NCBI RefSeq assembly: GCF_024362695.1
Contig: NC_065419.1
Coordinates: 1,798,678 to 1,862,677 of the forward strand
Length of the DNA stretch: 64,000 nt
Direction: 5' to 3'
Source of the DNA: Pectinophora gossypiella
Lineage: Eukaryota > Arthropoda > Insecta > Lepidoptera > Gelechiidae
The translations under genes and the position numbers were made by a program. Below are positions 52,181-62,844 of the stretch, piece after piece (position 1 is the stretch's first letter; every line of letters begins with the position of its first letter). The notes under the pieces are model-generated. The model made no database searches and was not told the DNA's origin. It saw nothing but the letters and a program-made list of their open reading frames with translations.

Positions 52181-53220
52181 ACTTACTATTATTTATTTAT
52201 TCTATAATTATACTATTGCGAAAGTATTCAGATATAGTTTTTAATAAAAAATAAAACCAACACATTGGCCTCTTCTTTTATTAATAAATCTATGGAGTAA
52301 CTTTTATACTAAGTACATAAAGTTTAAGGTAAACGCTCCTATTAACGCCACCCAAAAATCGACATCGTTTACCGCCACCTTTTTTAAATTGCGGATATTT
52401 TGAATTGTGTCCGAGATAGAAAATTGATTCAAATGTCAAAAGATACATGTATTAATTGACTATGAAACGAACATACCCCTGAGCGTGGGCAACAACAGTC
52501 TAATTTGTGATTGGTCTGTAAGTGTGCAGTGTCCGCGCAAGCAACGCGCTCCATACAAGCCACTACTGAAATGCATAAGCACACAACATTTTTTTCTTAA
52601 GGTTTTGTGTCCGATGAAACATATTTTTCTTCATTTTAGTAATTATAACTACTTGTTAATACGTTTAAGAACTGAGAAAGCATGCTATATTTGATATTTG
52701 TGTTAGTTTTAAATGATTAATTTGAGTTTTAAAATGTGGCGGTGATAGAAGCATACATTTGCAGTTTGGTTACTATTACCGCCACCTATGGCGGCGATCG
52801 ATATTTGTATGATATTTGTATTTTTTAATTATTTAAGGTAACATACCCAATCATTCATAATGTTATCATCTTATTTTATAGTATGGTTCATGAACTATAT
52901 TAAAATCTATTAACGCCACACATTTGGTGGAATTCAAGTATCCTGTGCTGCATATAAGTTAATGTATTTTTTTAAGAAATATATGAACAAGTAGTTGAAG
53001 TAATTATGAATTTCTAATTTAAATACTTTATATATTTATTAAAATATGCTTTGAAACTGGTTATTACATACGTAGCTCTCATTTTGAATATTTATTTGTT
53101 TTCTTAAGGCTAATTTTTATGTGGCGGAAATTGAAACAGAGAAATTACATACATGTTTCTATTACCGCCACCATAGATTCCCTCTTATGATTTATAGACA
53201 GGGTGATGCATTATTCTTCG

Positions 53221-53590
53221 GACTGACAGATACGGACGGACAGACCGAAACGGACGGTCAGATAGAGACAGACGGACGGACAGACCGAAACGGACGGACG
53301 GACAGGGACAGACGAACGGACAGAGACAGAAGGACAGGCAGAGAAAGACGGACGGACAGAGACAGACGGATAGACAGAGACAGAAGGACAGACAGAGACA
53401 GACGGATGGACAGAGACAGACGGACGGACAGAGACAGACGGACGGACAGAGACAGACGGATGGACAGACGGACGGACAGAGACAGACGGATAGACAGAGA
53501 CAGACGGACCGGCAGAGACAGACGGATAGACAGAGACAGACGGATGGACAGACGGACGGACAGAGACAGACGGATGGACAGAGACAGACG
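53221..53590. repeat. GACAGACGGAC minisatellite
   Basis: An irregular array of GACAGACGGA, GACGGACAGA and GACAGAGACA units over 370 bp. Long charged or cysteine/serine-rich frames on both strands are composition artefacts. Confidence 0.93.
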
Positions 53591-53689
53591 TCAATTATGT
53601 ATATAAATCTATGAAACCAAAAGATTTTTCTGTAGTTTATGTCATAATTCATTTAATAAAAAAATAACAATAATAATAAAGTTTATTGA

Positions 53690-55530
53690 AAACTCCTCAT
53701 ACAGAATCATTTCGTCGACTCCCAAAATCCTGAGGGAGATTGGGAGTATACATTGTTTTAAGTTTACGCGGTTATTATCATAATTAAAGCACATAATAAC
53801 GGGTTCTTACCGCGTTTAAATGGGGATATGAGACTCCCGATATTTCGACACTGTTGCAAGTGCCATGATCACGGGATGACTGTCATCCCGTATTATGTGC
53901 TTTAATGGAGATTGGGAGTTTCTATAGACAGCTATATTCCACGAAAACATCAGGCGAAAGCATGGCTCGAGACCCTCGAGCCAAGCTTACCCGACACTAC
54001 ACTGAAGATATCCCGGACGTCAGCCTGTACGAGATTAGGATGGCCCTCAAACAGCTCAAAAACAACAAAGCGGCAGGAGATGACAGAATCACAGCAGAAC
54101 TTCTGAGAGCGGGCGGAACGCCAATACTCAAAGCCCTCCAGAGGCTCTTCAATTCCGTCATATTTCAGGGCAAAACGCAGAGGGCATAGAGCGGAAGCGA
54201 GGTGGTCCTGTTCTTCAAGAAAGGTGATAAAGCCCTACTGAAGAACTACAGACCTATCTCGCTTTTGAGCCATGTCTACAAGTTGTTTTCGAAGGTCATT
54301 ACGAATCGTCTCGCTTGCAGATTTGACGACTTCCCTCCCGAACAAGCCGGTTTCCGAAAAGGCTTTAGCACCATAGACCACATCCATACGCTGCGGCAGG
54401 TTATACAAAAGACCGAAGAGTATAATCTGTCACTTTGCTTGGCGTTTGTGGACTATGAGAAAGCCTTTGATTCGATCGAGACCTGAGCGGTGTTGCAGTC
54501 TCTTCAGAGGTGCCAAGTGGACCATAGGTACATCGAAAAGCTAAGGGACCTCTACCAAAATGCCACTTTGTCAGTTCGAGTACAGAACCAGAGCTCTAAT
54601 CCGATCCAACTGCAGCGAGGAGTGAGACAGGGAGATGTCATCTCTCCGAAACTGTTCACTGCTGCATTGCAGGATATTTTTAAGCTTCTGGACTGGAAAG
54701 GATTTGGCAACAACATCAACGGTGAGTACCCGACGCACCTTCGATTTGCCGATGATATAGTCCTAATGGCTGAGACCCTGGAAGAACTGAACACCATGCT
54801 CGAGCATCTCAGTAACGCATCCCAACGAGTGGGTCTTAGCATGAACATGGCAAAGACAAAAATTATGTCCAACGACCATGTCGCACCCACTCCAGTTCAG
54901 GTTGGGAACGTTACACTCGAAGTTGTAGACCAGTACATTTACCTAGGACAAATAATCCAGTTAGGTAAGTCCAACTTCGAGAAAGAGATCTCTCGTCGGA
55001 TCCAACTCGGATGGGCAGCGTTCGGGAAGCTGCGGAATATCTTCTCGTCCAAAATACCAGTGTCTCAAGACGAAAGTCTTTGACCAGCGCGTGTTGCCAG
55101 TGATGACCTACGGCAGTGAGACGTGGCCGCTTACTCTGGGTCTCGTGAGGAGGCTCGGTGTCGCTCAGCGGGCAATGGAGAGAGCTATGCTCGGTATTTC
55201 CCTGCTTGATCGAATCAGAAATGAGGAGATCCGCAGGAGAACTAAAGTCACCGACATAGCTCGGAGAATTACAAAACTGAAGTGGCAGTGGGCAGGACAC
55301 ATAGCGAGGAGAACCGATGGCCGCTGGGGCGGAAAGGTTCTGGAGTGGCGACCACGTGTCGGACGACGCTCAGTGGGTAGGCCCGCTACAAGGTGGACCG
55401 ACGATCTGGTGAAGGTGGCGGGAAGCCGCTGGATGCGGGCAGCGCAGGACCGATCGTTGTGGAGATCCTTGGGGGAGGCCTATGCCCAGCAGTGGGCGTC
55501 ATACGGCTGTTGATGATGATGATTATTGAA
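53690..55530 (+). pseudogene. RTE-clade LINE, broken and interrupted
   Basis: Reverse transcriptase and C-terminal portion of an RTE LINE. Visible: LKNNKAAGDDRITAELLR, FFKKGD...NYRPISLLSHVYKLF, EQAGFRKGFSTIDHI, AFVDYEKAFDS (motif A), GVRQGDVISPKLF (motif B) and RFADDIVLMAE (motif C), then RTKVTDIARRITKLKWQWAG and GRPATRWTDDLVKVAG. Two in-frame stops (TAG at 54187, TGA at 54484), both one change from TGG, and a frameshift near 55085 kill the frame. The endonuclease is absent. The 3' end reads GGCCTATGCCCAGCAGTGGG and GCTGTTGATGATGATGATTA, the same tail as SINE families B and S. Inserted within family K. Confidence 0.92.
53735..53919. mobile_element. Penelope-like terminal fragment inserted in the RTE LINE
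   Basis: The insert at 53748-53906 carries TTTACGCGGTTATTATCATA, AGCACATAATAACGGGTTCT, ACCGCGTTTAAATGGGGATA and CACTGTTGCAAGTGCCATGA. GGAGATTGGGAGT flanks it at 53735-53747 and 53907-53919, a 13-bp target duplication. Joining the flanks gives a continuous LINE reading (ILREIGSFYRQLY). Confidence 0.88.
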
Positions 55531-55967
55531 AACAGTTCGTTTACAGTTTTTGTTGGAACGCTGTCTTTCAAACTAGGTGAACCTGTATTTTGAGAGACAG
55601 TGCCTTCCCAATTTATGTATCTATTAAGTACATTAAGTAAAAACAACTTTTTTTTAAATAAAGTATTTTATTGTACCTGAATAGTTGGTTAGATATCTCG
55701 TTGGCGGTATTCGATGCAGCAAAGGCGGTAATAGAAAGAAACCGCAATTTATGTGGCGGTAATAGAGGAAAGTGAGTTTTCGGACATAAAATTATTTTTT
55801 ATCCAAAATATTCACTCAAAATTAAAAATTCTTGATGTATTTAGTAGAAGACAGTCATAACAATACAAATAAAATAAATAAGCTGCACTAGCAAATACAG
55901 AAGTACTTAATTTCTGAGAGGTAATCAGAGCATAGCTTAACCTGGCGGTAATAGGAGCGTTTACCTT

Positions 55968-56230
55968 ATCAACATATTGACAAAAGTATCTATTTTAAAA
56001 ATTTGACCTCTTTTCCATATTGAAGATATTTGCTACAGACAATAGCCCCATTTTTTTTCCCAGTAAAGAGAGTAGGTACGGTAGTACTTGGTGGTGAAGA
56101 AAACTTTCGTTTTCTATTATTTTTTATAATTTAATGAGACAATCATCTCAAAATTTAAATGATAGACGCTCTAATAGGCTAACATGTACTAGGAACATAA
56201 GCTGAAACTAACAACGCCATCTATCGGCAG
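55968..56230. other. Intron-like DNA upstream of the host exon
   Basis: T-rich then mixed, with no repeat matched. Consistent with the end of an intron of the gene below. Earlier exons were not found in this window. Confidence 0.4.
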
Positions 56231-56381
56231 GCGCGGTCAAAACTTCCAAAGAAGCGGCGTCGAGTGCTACCCGTGGAGCAACCCCGTCGGAAGCGTGAAG
56301 TAACTGCCTCCAACCGACGGGTAAACGCCGTCAAACATCCCGTGGTCCTGAAAGAACTCTCACCTGGGAGCAACAAGTTCG
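56231..56381 (+). CDS. Host gene, internal exon (basic segment)
   Basis: Read from the CAG acceptor ending at 56230 to a strong donor G|GTAAGT at 56381/56382, this exon is 151 bp and open. It encodes ARSKLPKKRRRVLPVEQPRR, KREVTASNRRVNAVKHPVVL and KELSPGSNKF plus one base. KKRRR and PRRKR suggest a nuclear protein. It ends in phase 1, and joining to the next exon gives GGT (Gly). The acceptor has a weak pyrimidine tract, so the left edge is less certain than the right. I do not recognise the gene. Confidence 0.62.
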
Positions 56382-56870
56382 GTAAGTTGCGGATAGATGG
56401 AGCTGCTTTATAAGGGATGGTAATAGCAGTAACTGTGTCGTCATTTTATCATGTTTCTTTAGTGTAATAGATGGACCTTCAAACAAAAGGCTCTGGATTC
56501 GATTTCCGAGTCAATTTAAGAAAACAAGCATTTTGAACTGAATGATTGGGTTGAGTACCTGATTCTTGGTATATTATTTTAGAGGCCCCGCCTTTCAATT
56601 ATTTACTACTTTTTAGTTTGGTCATGCGTGCACAATTATCGATATAGAAATAATTTCAATATTCATTATTAATTAAAAAAAATAAATAAGCGGTGAACGT
56701 GAGTATAAAGATAGCCAAGCCAAATTGAATCCAATTATCAAAAAATAGATTGAACTTTGCTTGGCTGTCAAATACATACACGTTCATCACTTGTTACGAC
56801 TCGCGACCACGGTAGTATCTTGTAACAATTTCTCTTTAAAATGATTGTGTATAAACAGTTATACTAGATG

Positions 56871-57048
56871 TTAGGTGTGTCAATTGCACCGAATACTGAG
56901 GGGGCGAAGTGTAATTTTCCATCGCAACTTAACATTTTCATAAGTTTTGGGACAGAAAATTCCACTTGATATTAACTCAGGATCATGATCTGAATCATCT
57001 CATCCCTGTCAGTCTTCGGCATGGTGTCACTACCTACATATAACACCC
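56871..57048. mobile_element. Palindromic MITE family L in an intron
   Basis: Left end TTAGGTGTGTCAATTGCACC, CGAATACTGAGGGGG; interior ATTTTCCATCGCA and AAAATTCCACTTGATATTAA; right end TATAACACCC at 57048. Related to the two copies at 61.9-62.4 kb. It ends only 24 bp before the exon at 57073. Confidence 0.75.
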
Positions 57049-57072
57049 ATCAATTTATTTCTCAAATTCCAG

Positions 57073-57177
57073 GTGTAAACGGTATGAACATGATCAGCTT
57101 GGCCCTGCAAGCTCCTCCGAATCTCTTGAGGCCTCCAGCCGTCAACCCTCAACCACTCCAAGCTAGAGCACCAATTG
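57073..57177 (+). CDS. Host gene, internal exon (Pro/Leu-rich segment)
   Basis: Acceptor TCAAATTCCAG ends at 57072; donor G|GTAATG follows 57177. 105 bp, phase 1 in and out, encoding VNGMNMISLALQAPPNLLRP and PAVNPQPLQARAPI. It is hydrophobic/proline-rich and likely disordered. Joining to the next exon makes GTC (Val). Phase consistency across three exons is the main evidence that this is a real gene. Confidence 0.78.
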
Positions 57178-58144
57178 GTAATGCTCATCTCTTGATTGTA
57201 CCGCCTCCGCATTGGCTGTAAAACCGCTTTGGCTTATGGTTTAGCTCTTATAAGTATCTACAGCAAGTTTTTGTAAGAGACATTAGCTTGTGAGGTTTTG
57301 AAATATAAAATGTTATTATTAGAAGCATGTTGGTCGTGGAGAATTTTTTACAGAACTAAGTCTGGGGATAATAATAAAATATAATGTTGGTGTCACACCA
57401 CATTTAGATTAAATTGTCTTAAGGGGCCTCTACGTGTTGGCTTCGGCCCCACGCACGCCTTCCAAAAGTCCGGGCCTCCATAGGCCCGAGATATGGAAAC
57501 GACATACATAAAATAAGTTCAGCTGTTTACTTTTTTTGGGATACAAATCTCACAAAAAATCCAACAAATCACAGCATGAGGATTTATCCGGCCACGTTTC
57601 TGAAGAAAATATATTCTGTCCAAAATTTTCTCATCTCTGCTATTAAATAATAATATTTTATGTGAGTGAGTGAGCAATGGGATTTTTATGTCAGCCAAAA
57701 TTGACTAAAGACAGAGTGTACAGAATGTAAGTAATCTCACATAAGTTTTACACAGCGCCATCTGTAAATTTTTATAAGGTAACATGACCTGGAAAATTGG
57801 TCAGTGCCAGTAACAGTCTGGCCACATAGATAGTTGTTCACGTAGAAGAAGATATACTCCCTAATGTAGATAAAGATTTTAAAGTCGCGATTGAACACAT
57901 TCTGTGTTTTTCTTTCTCATTCCAGCAGAAAAAAAAATTTTGGTTTGACTTAAACTAAACTACACCGTTCATATATTAATAATTATTAGTAGTTATTACT
58001 GTTAATTAGATTTAAATAATTATATTGTTTCGCTTGTACGAATGTTTCATTGCTTTATACTTAGTCTTATATATTTGTGGATTGTTCTCGAATTGTGATA
58101 ATTCTAGACCCTTTACCATAATCCTTAAAACATTATTTTTGTTA
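57178..58144. other. Last intron, first part
   Basis: AT-rich, no coding seen. Contains ACACAGCGCCATCTGT (57750), a short phrase also seen near 1410 and 56213. Confidence 0.5.
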
Positions 58145-58400
58145 ATTAAAGCACATAATAACGGGTTCTTACCGCGTTTAAATGGGGATATGAGACTCCC
58201 GATATTTCGACACTGTTGCAAGTGCCATGATCACGGGATGACTGATGAGATTGGAGTGGAGTAGGTAGATCCATAATTTTCTACGATATTTTTTAATATC
58301 GGGAGTCTCATATCCCCATTTAAACGCGGTAAGAACCCGTTATTATGTGCTTTAATTATGATAATAACCGCGTAAACTTAAAACAATGTATTATTTTTGT
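58145..58400. mobile_element. Penelope-like inverted terminal fragment in the last intron
   Basis: The left arm AGCACATAATAACGGGTTCT...GAGACTCCCGATAT and right arm ATATCGGGAGTCTCATATCC...CCGTTATTATGTGCT are perfect inverted copies of about 56 bp around a 100-bp centre. That centre (GTGCCATGATCACGGGATGA, CTGATGAGATTGGAGTGGAG) matches the sequence after the Penelope-like fragment at 17.6 kb. It ends about 50 bp before the last exon. Confidence 0.85.
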
Positions 58401-58448
58401 TAAGTTGATATAAAATAGAATCTCATTTCAAAACTTTTTCTATTCCAG

Positions 58449-58924
58449 TCGAAAGTCCGCTCATCAACACACAATCAGCTGCAATATCCCTGGCATCATT
58501 GCAACCACCACTAATGACCGCCCCACCTTTGCAACCACGTCCTGCAACCACAGGAGCCCTCGACCTGATGCTCCCGTTACAACCCAAGTTGCTACCCGGT
58601 TACAACCTGCAATCGTCATTTTTATCCAGCACTCTATCGACCGTCCGCCCACCCGACCTACCAGATAAGAAAGAGGAGTTCAAACCGAGCGTTGAAATAA
58701 TCGTCGAAAAGAGAGAGTCGATTTCCGAATGTTCGACTTTAAAGAACAGTGACATAGATAGAGACGTTCCAATAGATTTGAATTTAGAAAGTGAAAACCA
58801 TAATGTTGTTGAATGTGATGACAATTGTTCGAAAGATGAAATTAATTCGAACACGATAGATGCCAAAGATACGAGTTTAGTCGATGGTTCAAATGATAAT
58901 AGTCCAAATAATAATTCGAATTGA
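58449..58924 (+). CDS. Host gene, terminal coding exon
   Basis: Acceptor CTATTCCAG ends at 58448. The exon enters in phase 1 and runs to TGA at 58922-58924. It encodes ESPLINTQSAAISLASLQPP, LMTAPPLQPRPATTGALDLM, LPLQPKLLPGYNLQSSFLSS, then a charged stretch (PDLPDKKEEFKPSVEIIVEK) and an acidic, Asn/Asp/Ser-rich C-terminus ending NNNSN. Proline-rich then acidic, with no enzymatic motif: a regulatory or scaffolding nuclear protein is a guess only. The three exons together give about 240 residues of C-terminus. Confidence 0.82.
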
Positions 58925-60945
58925 ATTTTCGTTGTTCGATGTATAGTTGTAAGATATCGAGAATTTTCTAATTGTGAAACCCCAAATTAGTGTTACCGAT
59001 AATGTCTCCCACTAGAATTACTTATTGTAGTTATCGAATTAAAATTCCTCTAAAAATTCTAGTCATTAAAATAACTATTGATTATTTATAGATTCTTTTC
59101 ATATTTGTTAAGCGTTGAAAAGGAATTTATTTTATGTATAAAACTTGCGATGCCAAAATTAATATAAACCTTGTTACCTTTCCAATATAAAATCTTGTTA
59201 TTATAATGATAAATAACACTTACAGTTATTTATAAAAATAACGTTGATTATTTTATTGTATTTAACGAATTTAAATAATGATATATTGAGCTACACGCAA
59301 TACTTATTCTAATTATAATAAAATAGAAAGAACAACCTATAGGTACCGTTACGTATCAATAGTTATGAGTATAGTACATGTTCTATAAACATTCAACTGT
59401 TGGGAACCCCCCCGAAAAAGGCCAAATTAAAGTAATTCATAAATTATTCTAGGAAAGCAATATTGCTATTTGACTTTTTACACACATACATACATAGGAT
59501 CACGCGTATTTCCCATTGGCGTTGCCATAGACTTTACTTATTACCAGTAAAACGTTTTTTTGTCACCTTTAGATCTGTTTATTCTGTAAGTAATTAGAAT
59601 TTTATAATTTATTCTTGGACTAGGAAACAATATACGCGACTCTGGTTGCGCCTCCATGGTGTCCTCGTGACAGAGGGTCTTAATCATTTTTAATACTTAG
59701 CACTGACTTCATGATGTATTACAAATTTCATTTCATTTTTGTCCTAGAAAACTACCCAATTATTATTATCAAATTGCTTTTCGATTTTTTGTGAATTGCT
59801 TCAATGAGGCCTATTGAGGTCCTCGGTCTTCCATCATTAATCAGAACATATTATCTTTCACGCTACTCCATTCATTGGTGAAGAATAAAAACTATGTCAA
59901 CATATACATGATTTAAAAAAATCAATTACTTCAATGATATCAGAAACGATATAAATTTTTGAATAATAAATTAGAATTAAATGAAGGAAAACATAATTGA
60001 TACGACCAAAGTTAGAGTAGACAGTAAAGTTAATAATAGAGTGAAAAACGTAAAAAAATGATTTGTAAAATATAATAAAAGAAAGACAAGACAGTGATTA
60101 AATTGTAAATGTCACAAATAATAATATAAATAATATAAACAAATGCACAATTTATTTAAATACAATTATATATTATATTATATTTGAATATATTATTTGT
60201 GAAATATGAACACATTTTCAAATGATTGTTTTTCAAAATTTATTTTAATTTGGATTCATATAAGTATAATTAAAAACAACAAAAAAAACATTTGAATTGT
60301 ATTTTGTAAGTTACTAATGTAATTTACTTAAGTGCATTTTAAAATAATGTTTTAAATTTGCATTATGACATAATAATAAAAAAAAACTGTTAGCCCCTAT
60401 TACAAAGCAATAATAAAAAGCACTTGGCGATACTTAATTTCAATAACTACATTTTTTAAACTCCTTTCACTCACATTTCTGAGTTCCTTTTTTAAAATTC
60501 GTATTTCGTTTACCAAAAATAAAAATCTATAATGCTTAAATTATACCTAATTACCTACCAATAAAAAGCTGTTCAATATAATTAATAATTGTAGGTGTAA
60601 AAAGATTATATTTGGAAACTTACACGAAATGTGCCAAAATGTTATGTTGTAAATTGTAGATATGACACATGATGGTAGAAAAGATATTAGGATATAGAAA
60701 AGATGGCTGTTTAAATATAGAATGTTTGTTATAAAGCTTTTGTCGCGATTTGGTTTTAAGCTTCCGTGCCCTCAACTTCCAAATACGAAAATCTAAATAA
60801 GAACATAATTTATTTTCAATGTATTTAGGATAGTTTTTATTTTTTATATTTATGAAGCAACGACCTGTGTTAAGGATAGTTACAAATTTACAATATGTGA
60901 CCTTTGTGATTTGACTAGTTTCACTTTTGGTCGAATTGCAGTAGT
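58925..60945 (+). other. Probable 3' UTR and AT-rich intergenic DNA
   Basis: Follows the stop at 58924. An AATAAAAT-type signal lies near 59316 and others further on, but I cannot choose the real end. A family F fragment (CACCTTTAGATCTGTTTATT) lies near 59.56 kb and part of the 28.3-kb TIR element near 59.41 kb. Nothing else is recognised to 60.95 kb; the minus-strand 145-residue frame there has no known motif. Confidence 0.5.
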
Positions 60946-60949
60946 TTGA

Positions 60950-61243
60950 GAAGCTCGGTGGCGCAGCGGTAAACGCGCCCGGTCTGCGATTGTTGAAGTT
61001 AAGCAACTTTCGCAAAGGCCGGTTATAGGATGGGTGACCACAAAAAAAAGTTTTCATCTCGAAAGATGATCCGTGCTTCGGAAGGCACGTTAAGCCGTTG
61101 GTCCCGGCTGCATTAGCAGTCGTTAATAACCACCAATCCGCACTGGGCCCGCGTGGTGGTTTAAGGCCCGATCTCCCTATCCATCCATAGGGAAGGCCCG
61201 TGCCCCAGCAGTGGGGACGTTAATGGGCTGGTTATGGTGATGA
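60950..61243 (+). mobile_element. SINE family S, tRNA-like plus 5S-rRNA-like head
   Basis: Starts AAGCTCGGTGGCGCAGCGGT (tRNA box A-like TGGCGCAGCGG), then GAAGTTAAGCAAC and GGATGGGTGACC, which match the internal promoter (box A and box C) of insect 5S rRNA. The shared central block CCGTGCTTCGGAAGGCACGT follows, then a tail GTGCCCCAGCAGTGGGGACG. Full length is about 290 bp. Confidence 0.9.
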
Positions 61244-61252
61244 GTTTTGTAA

Positions 61253-61405
61253 GGCGATTCTCACACGACACGTATTTTGTAGCGGTTCGTGCGGAGAGGC
61301 GTTGTTCGTGTGTTAGGCATCAGCGGATTACATACAAGTCAATCCGACCTTAACGACTGCTTCACACCAATTGCGTCGGTGCGCGGTATCGCGTGAGAAT
61401 CGCTT
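61253..61405. mobile_element. Small MITE, GCGATTCTCACRCGA termini
   Basis: GCGATTCTCACACGACACG at the left and CGCGTGAGAATCGCTT at the right are inverted. Length is about 150 bp. Confidence 0.6.
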
Positions 61406-61920
61406 ATTACTATTTAGCTAAGCGGACCCAGTGAAATCTGGATTAAATAAAAAGATGACTCTACCATTGACTTAAAATTCACCTACTTCCACATCGGGAA
61501 AAGAAAGAGAATCATCATTTACCAGTAATATTGTTTATATTTCACTAATATAGATACACTGTTCTGCAAAACCAAGTAGTACACTTTTAAAATTATAATA
61601 AATTTATAAGAACTTTCGAAATAAAAAGAACTCGAAATCTTGTTTATTTATTTATTTGTACACAATAAAACAGACACAAGAAACATACAAAGAAAACAGA
61701 TAGTACAGGTAAGCTTATCTCTAAACAAATAGATTTCTTCCAGCTGACCTACGTGACAAGAGAGACATTCAACGTATAATATTATATAGATAGACATACA
61801 TATTCTTACTACTGTATAGTTTAATAGTTAAAAAGGAAGCTGATAAAATCTCTTACTTTTATAAGTACATTAAAAAACAAATGTAATAGTGTAGTTTTGC
61901 AGGTCAGTGTAGATCATAAT
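61406..61920. other. No gene recognised
   Basis: AT-rich with no supported feature. Confidence 0.4.
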
Positions 61921-61929
61921 GTTGAAGAG

Positions 61930-62158
61930 GACACAAGGGTGTTAGTGACATCGTAACGAAAACTTAGAGGGATGATTCAGACCATGATTCTGAGTTGATA
62001 TCAAGTGGAATTTTCCATCGCAAAAGTATGAAGCTTAAATTAATTTAAAAAGCACTAAAATTTTCATGGATATTCCGACAGGAAATTCCACTTGATATCA
62101 ACTCAAAATCATGGTTTGAATCATCCCCCTCAGTATTCGTTACGGTGTCACTGAAACC
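61930..62158. mobile_element. Palindromic MITE family L, copy 1 of a pair
   Basis: GGGTGTTAGTGACATCGTAA, GAGGGATGATTCAGACCATG, TTGATATCAAGTGGAATTTT on the left; AAATTCCACTTGATATCAAC, ATCATCCCCCTCAGTATTCG, TACGGTGTCACTG on the right, inverted. Confidence 0.85.
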
Positions 62159-62195
62159 CGTACCTATTTGTATGGCTACCTGATGTACTTGTAAT

Positions 62196-62400
62196 GGGTG
62201 TAAGTGACATGGTAACGAATACTGAGAGGAATGTTTGAGCTTATTACTCTGAGTTAATATCAAGTAGAATTTCCTATGGCAAAAGAAAATAATTTAAAAA
62301 AATCATGAATTTTGCGACGGAAAATTCCACTTGACATCAACTCAGAATCATGGTCTGAATCATCCCCCTCAATATACGTTACGATGTTACTAACACCCTG
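62196..62400. mobile_element. Palindromic MITE family L, copy 2 of a pair
   Basis: GGGTGTAAGTGACATGGTAA, AATATCAAGTAGAATTTCCT on the left; AAAATTCCACTTGACATCAA, GAATCATCCCCCTCAATATA, TACTAACACCC on the right. It lies about 40 bp after copy 1. Confidence 0.85.
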
Positions 62401-62844
62401 TATATGAATTATAATGTGTACTTATATATATTAGTTAATGTTTTCTATAATGAAATCATAAGCAGCTTGAAGGTGGATAATGGTTATATTATCCTTCACT
62501 GTCACTCAAGCAGAAAAATAAGAAGTTGCTATCATAACAAACATTCTATATTATTTAGGAATATAATCTTCGTAAATTTTAATTCTAAATTATAAAAGAT
62601 GTGTTACCCCATCTAAAATGTCACGTCTCTTCAAAATGAATTAACTTAGATTTTAGCATATTTTTCTAATGTTACAATTTTTCATTGGTTTTTGTGCGGT
62701 CTGTGTGAATTTGCTAGATTTTCTTTATTGTTTACTAATGAGATAATTTTTACTTAAGCCTTTTGACTCTTATACATTCGTATATAAAGTCACGCGCGTA
62801 ATTCCTACATTAATAATATTTTCTAACGAGATTTATTATTAATA
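62401..62844. other. No gene recognised
   Basis: AT-rich, no coding evidence. Confidence 0.4.

Larger units (their letters stand above)
52326..55967. mobile_element. TIR element with repeated GGCGGTAATA motifs (family K), heavily nested
   Basis: A 25-bp inverted repeat (AAGGTAAACGCTCCTATTAA plus CGCCA at the left; inverted at 55943-55967, one mismatch) bounds the region. The motif GGCGGTAATAG or its inverse recurs near both ends: about 52370, 52737, 52780, 52913, 53121 and 53164 on the left, and 55703, 55729, 55752 and 55943 on the right. The middle is filled by a minisatellite and an RTE LINE. No transposase is recognised. Subterminal motif arrays like this are known as transposase-binding sites in several DNA transposon groups. 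Confidence 0.75.

Noticed and set aside
53121..53652. Charged or cysteine/serine-rich proteins over the minisatellite
   Set aside because: Composition artefact of GACAGACGGAC repeats, with no start or splice context.
58225..58262. Hammerhead ribozyme in the Penelope-like terminal repeat
   Set aside because: CTGATGAG is present, and such ribozymes are known in Penelope-like elements, but I could not find the matching GAAA box and cleavage triplet with pairing stems on the same strand.
60985..61042. 5S rRNA gene
   Set aside because: Only the internal promoter-like stretch matches; the rest of 5S is missing and the unit continues into a SINE body.
60620..61057. 145-residue minus-strand gene
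   Set aside because: Its first codons run into the family S SINE and the rest is AT-rich with no motif or splice support.
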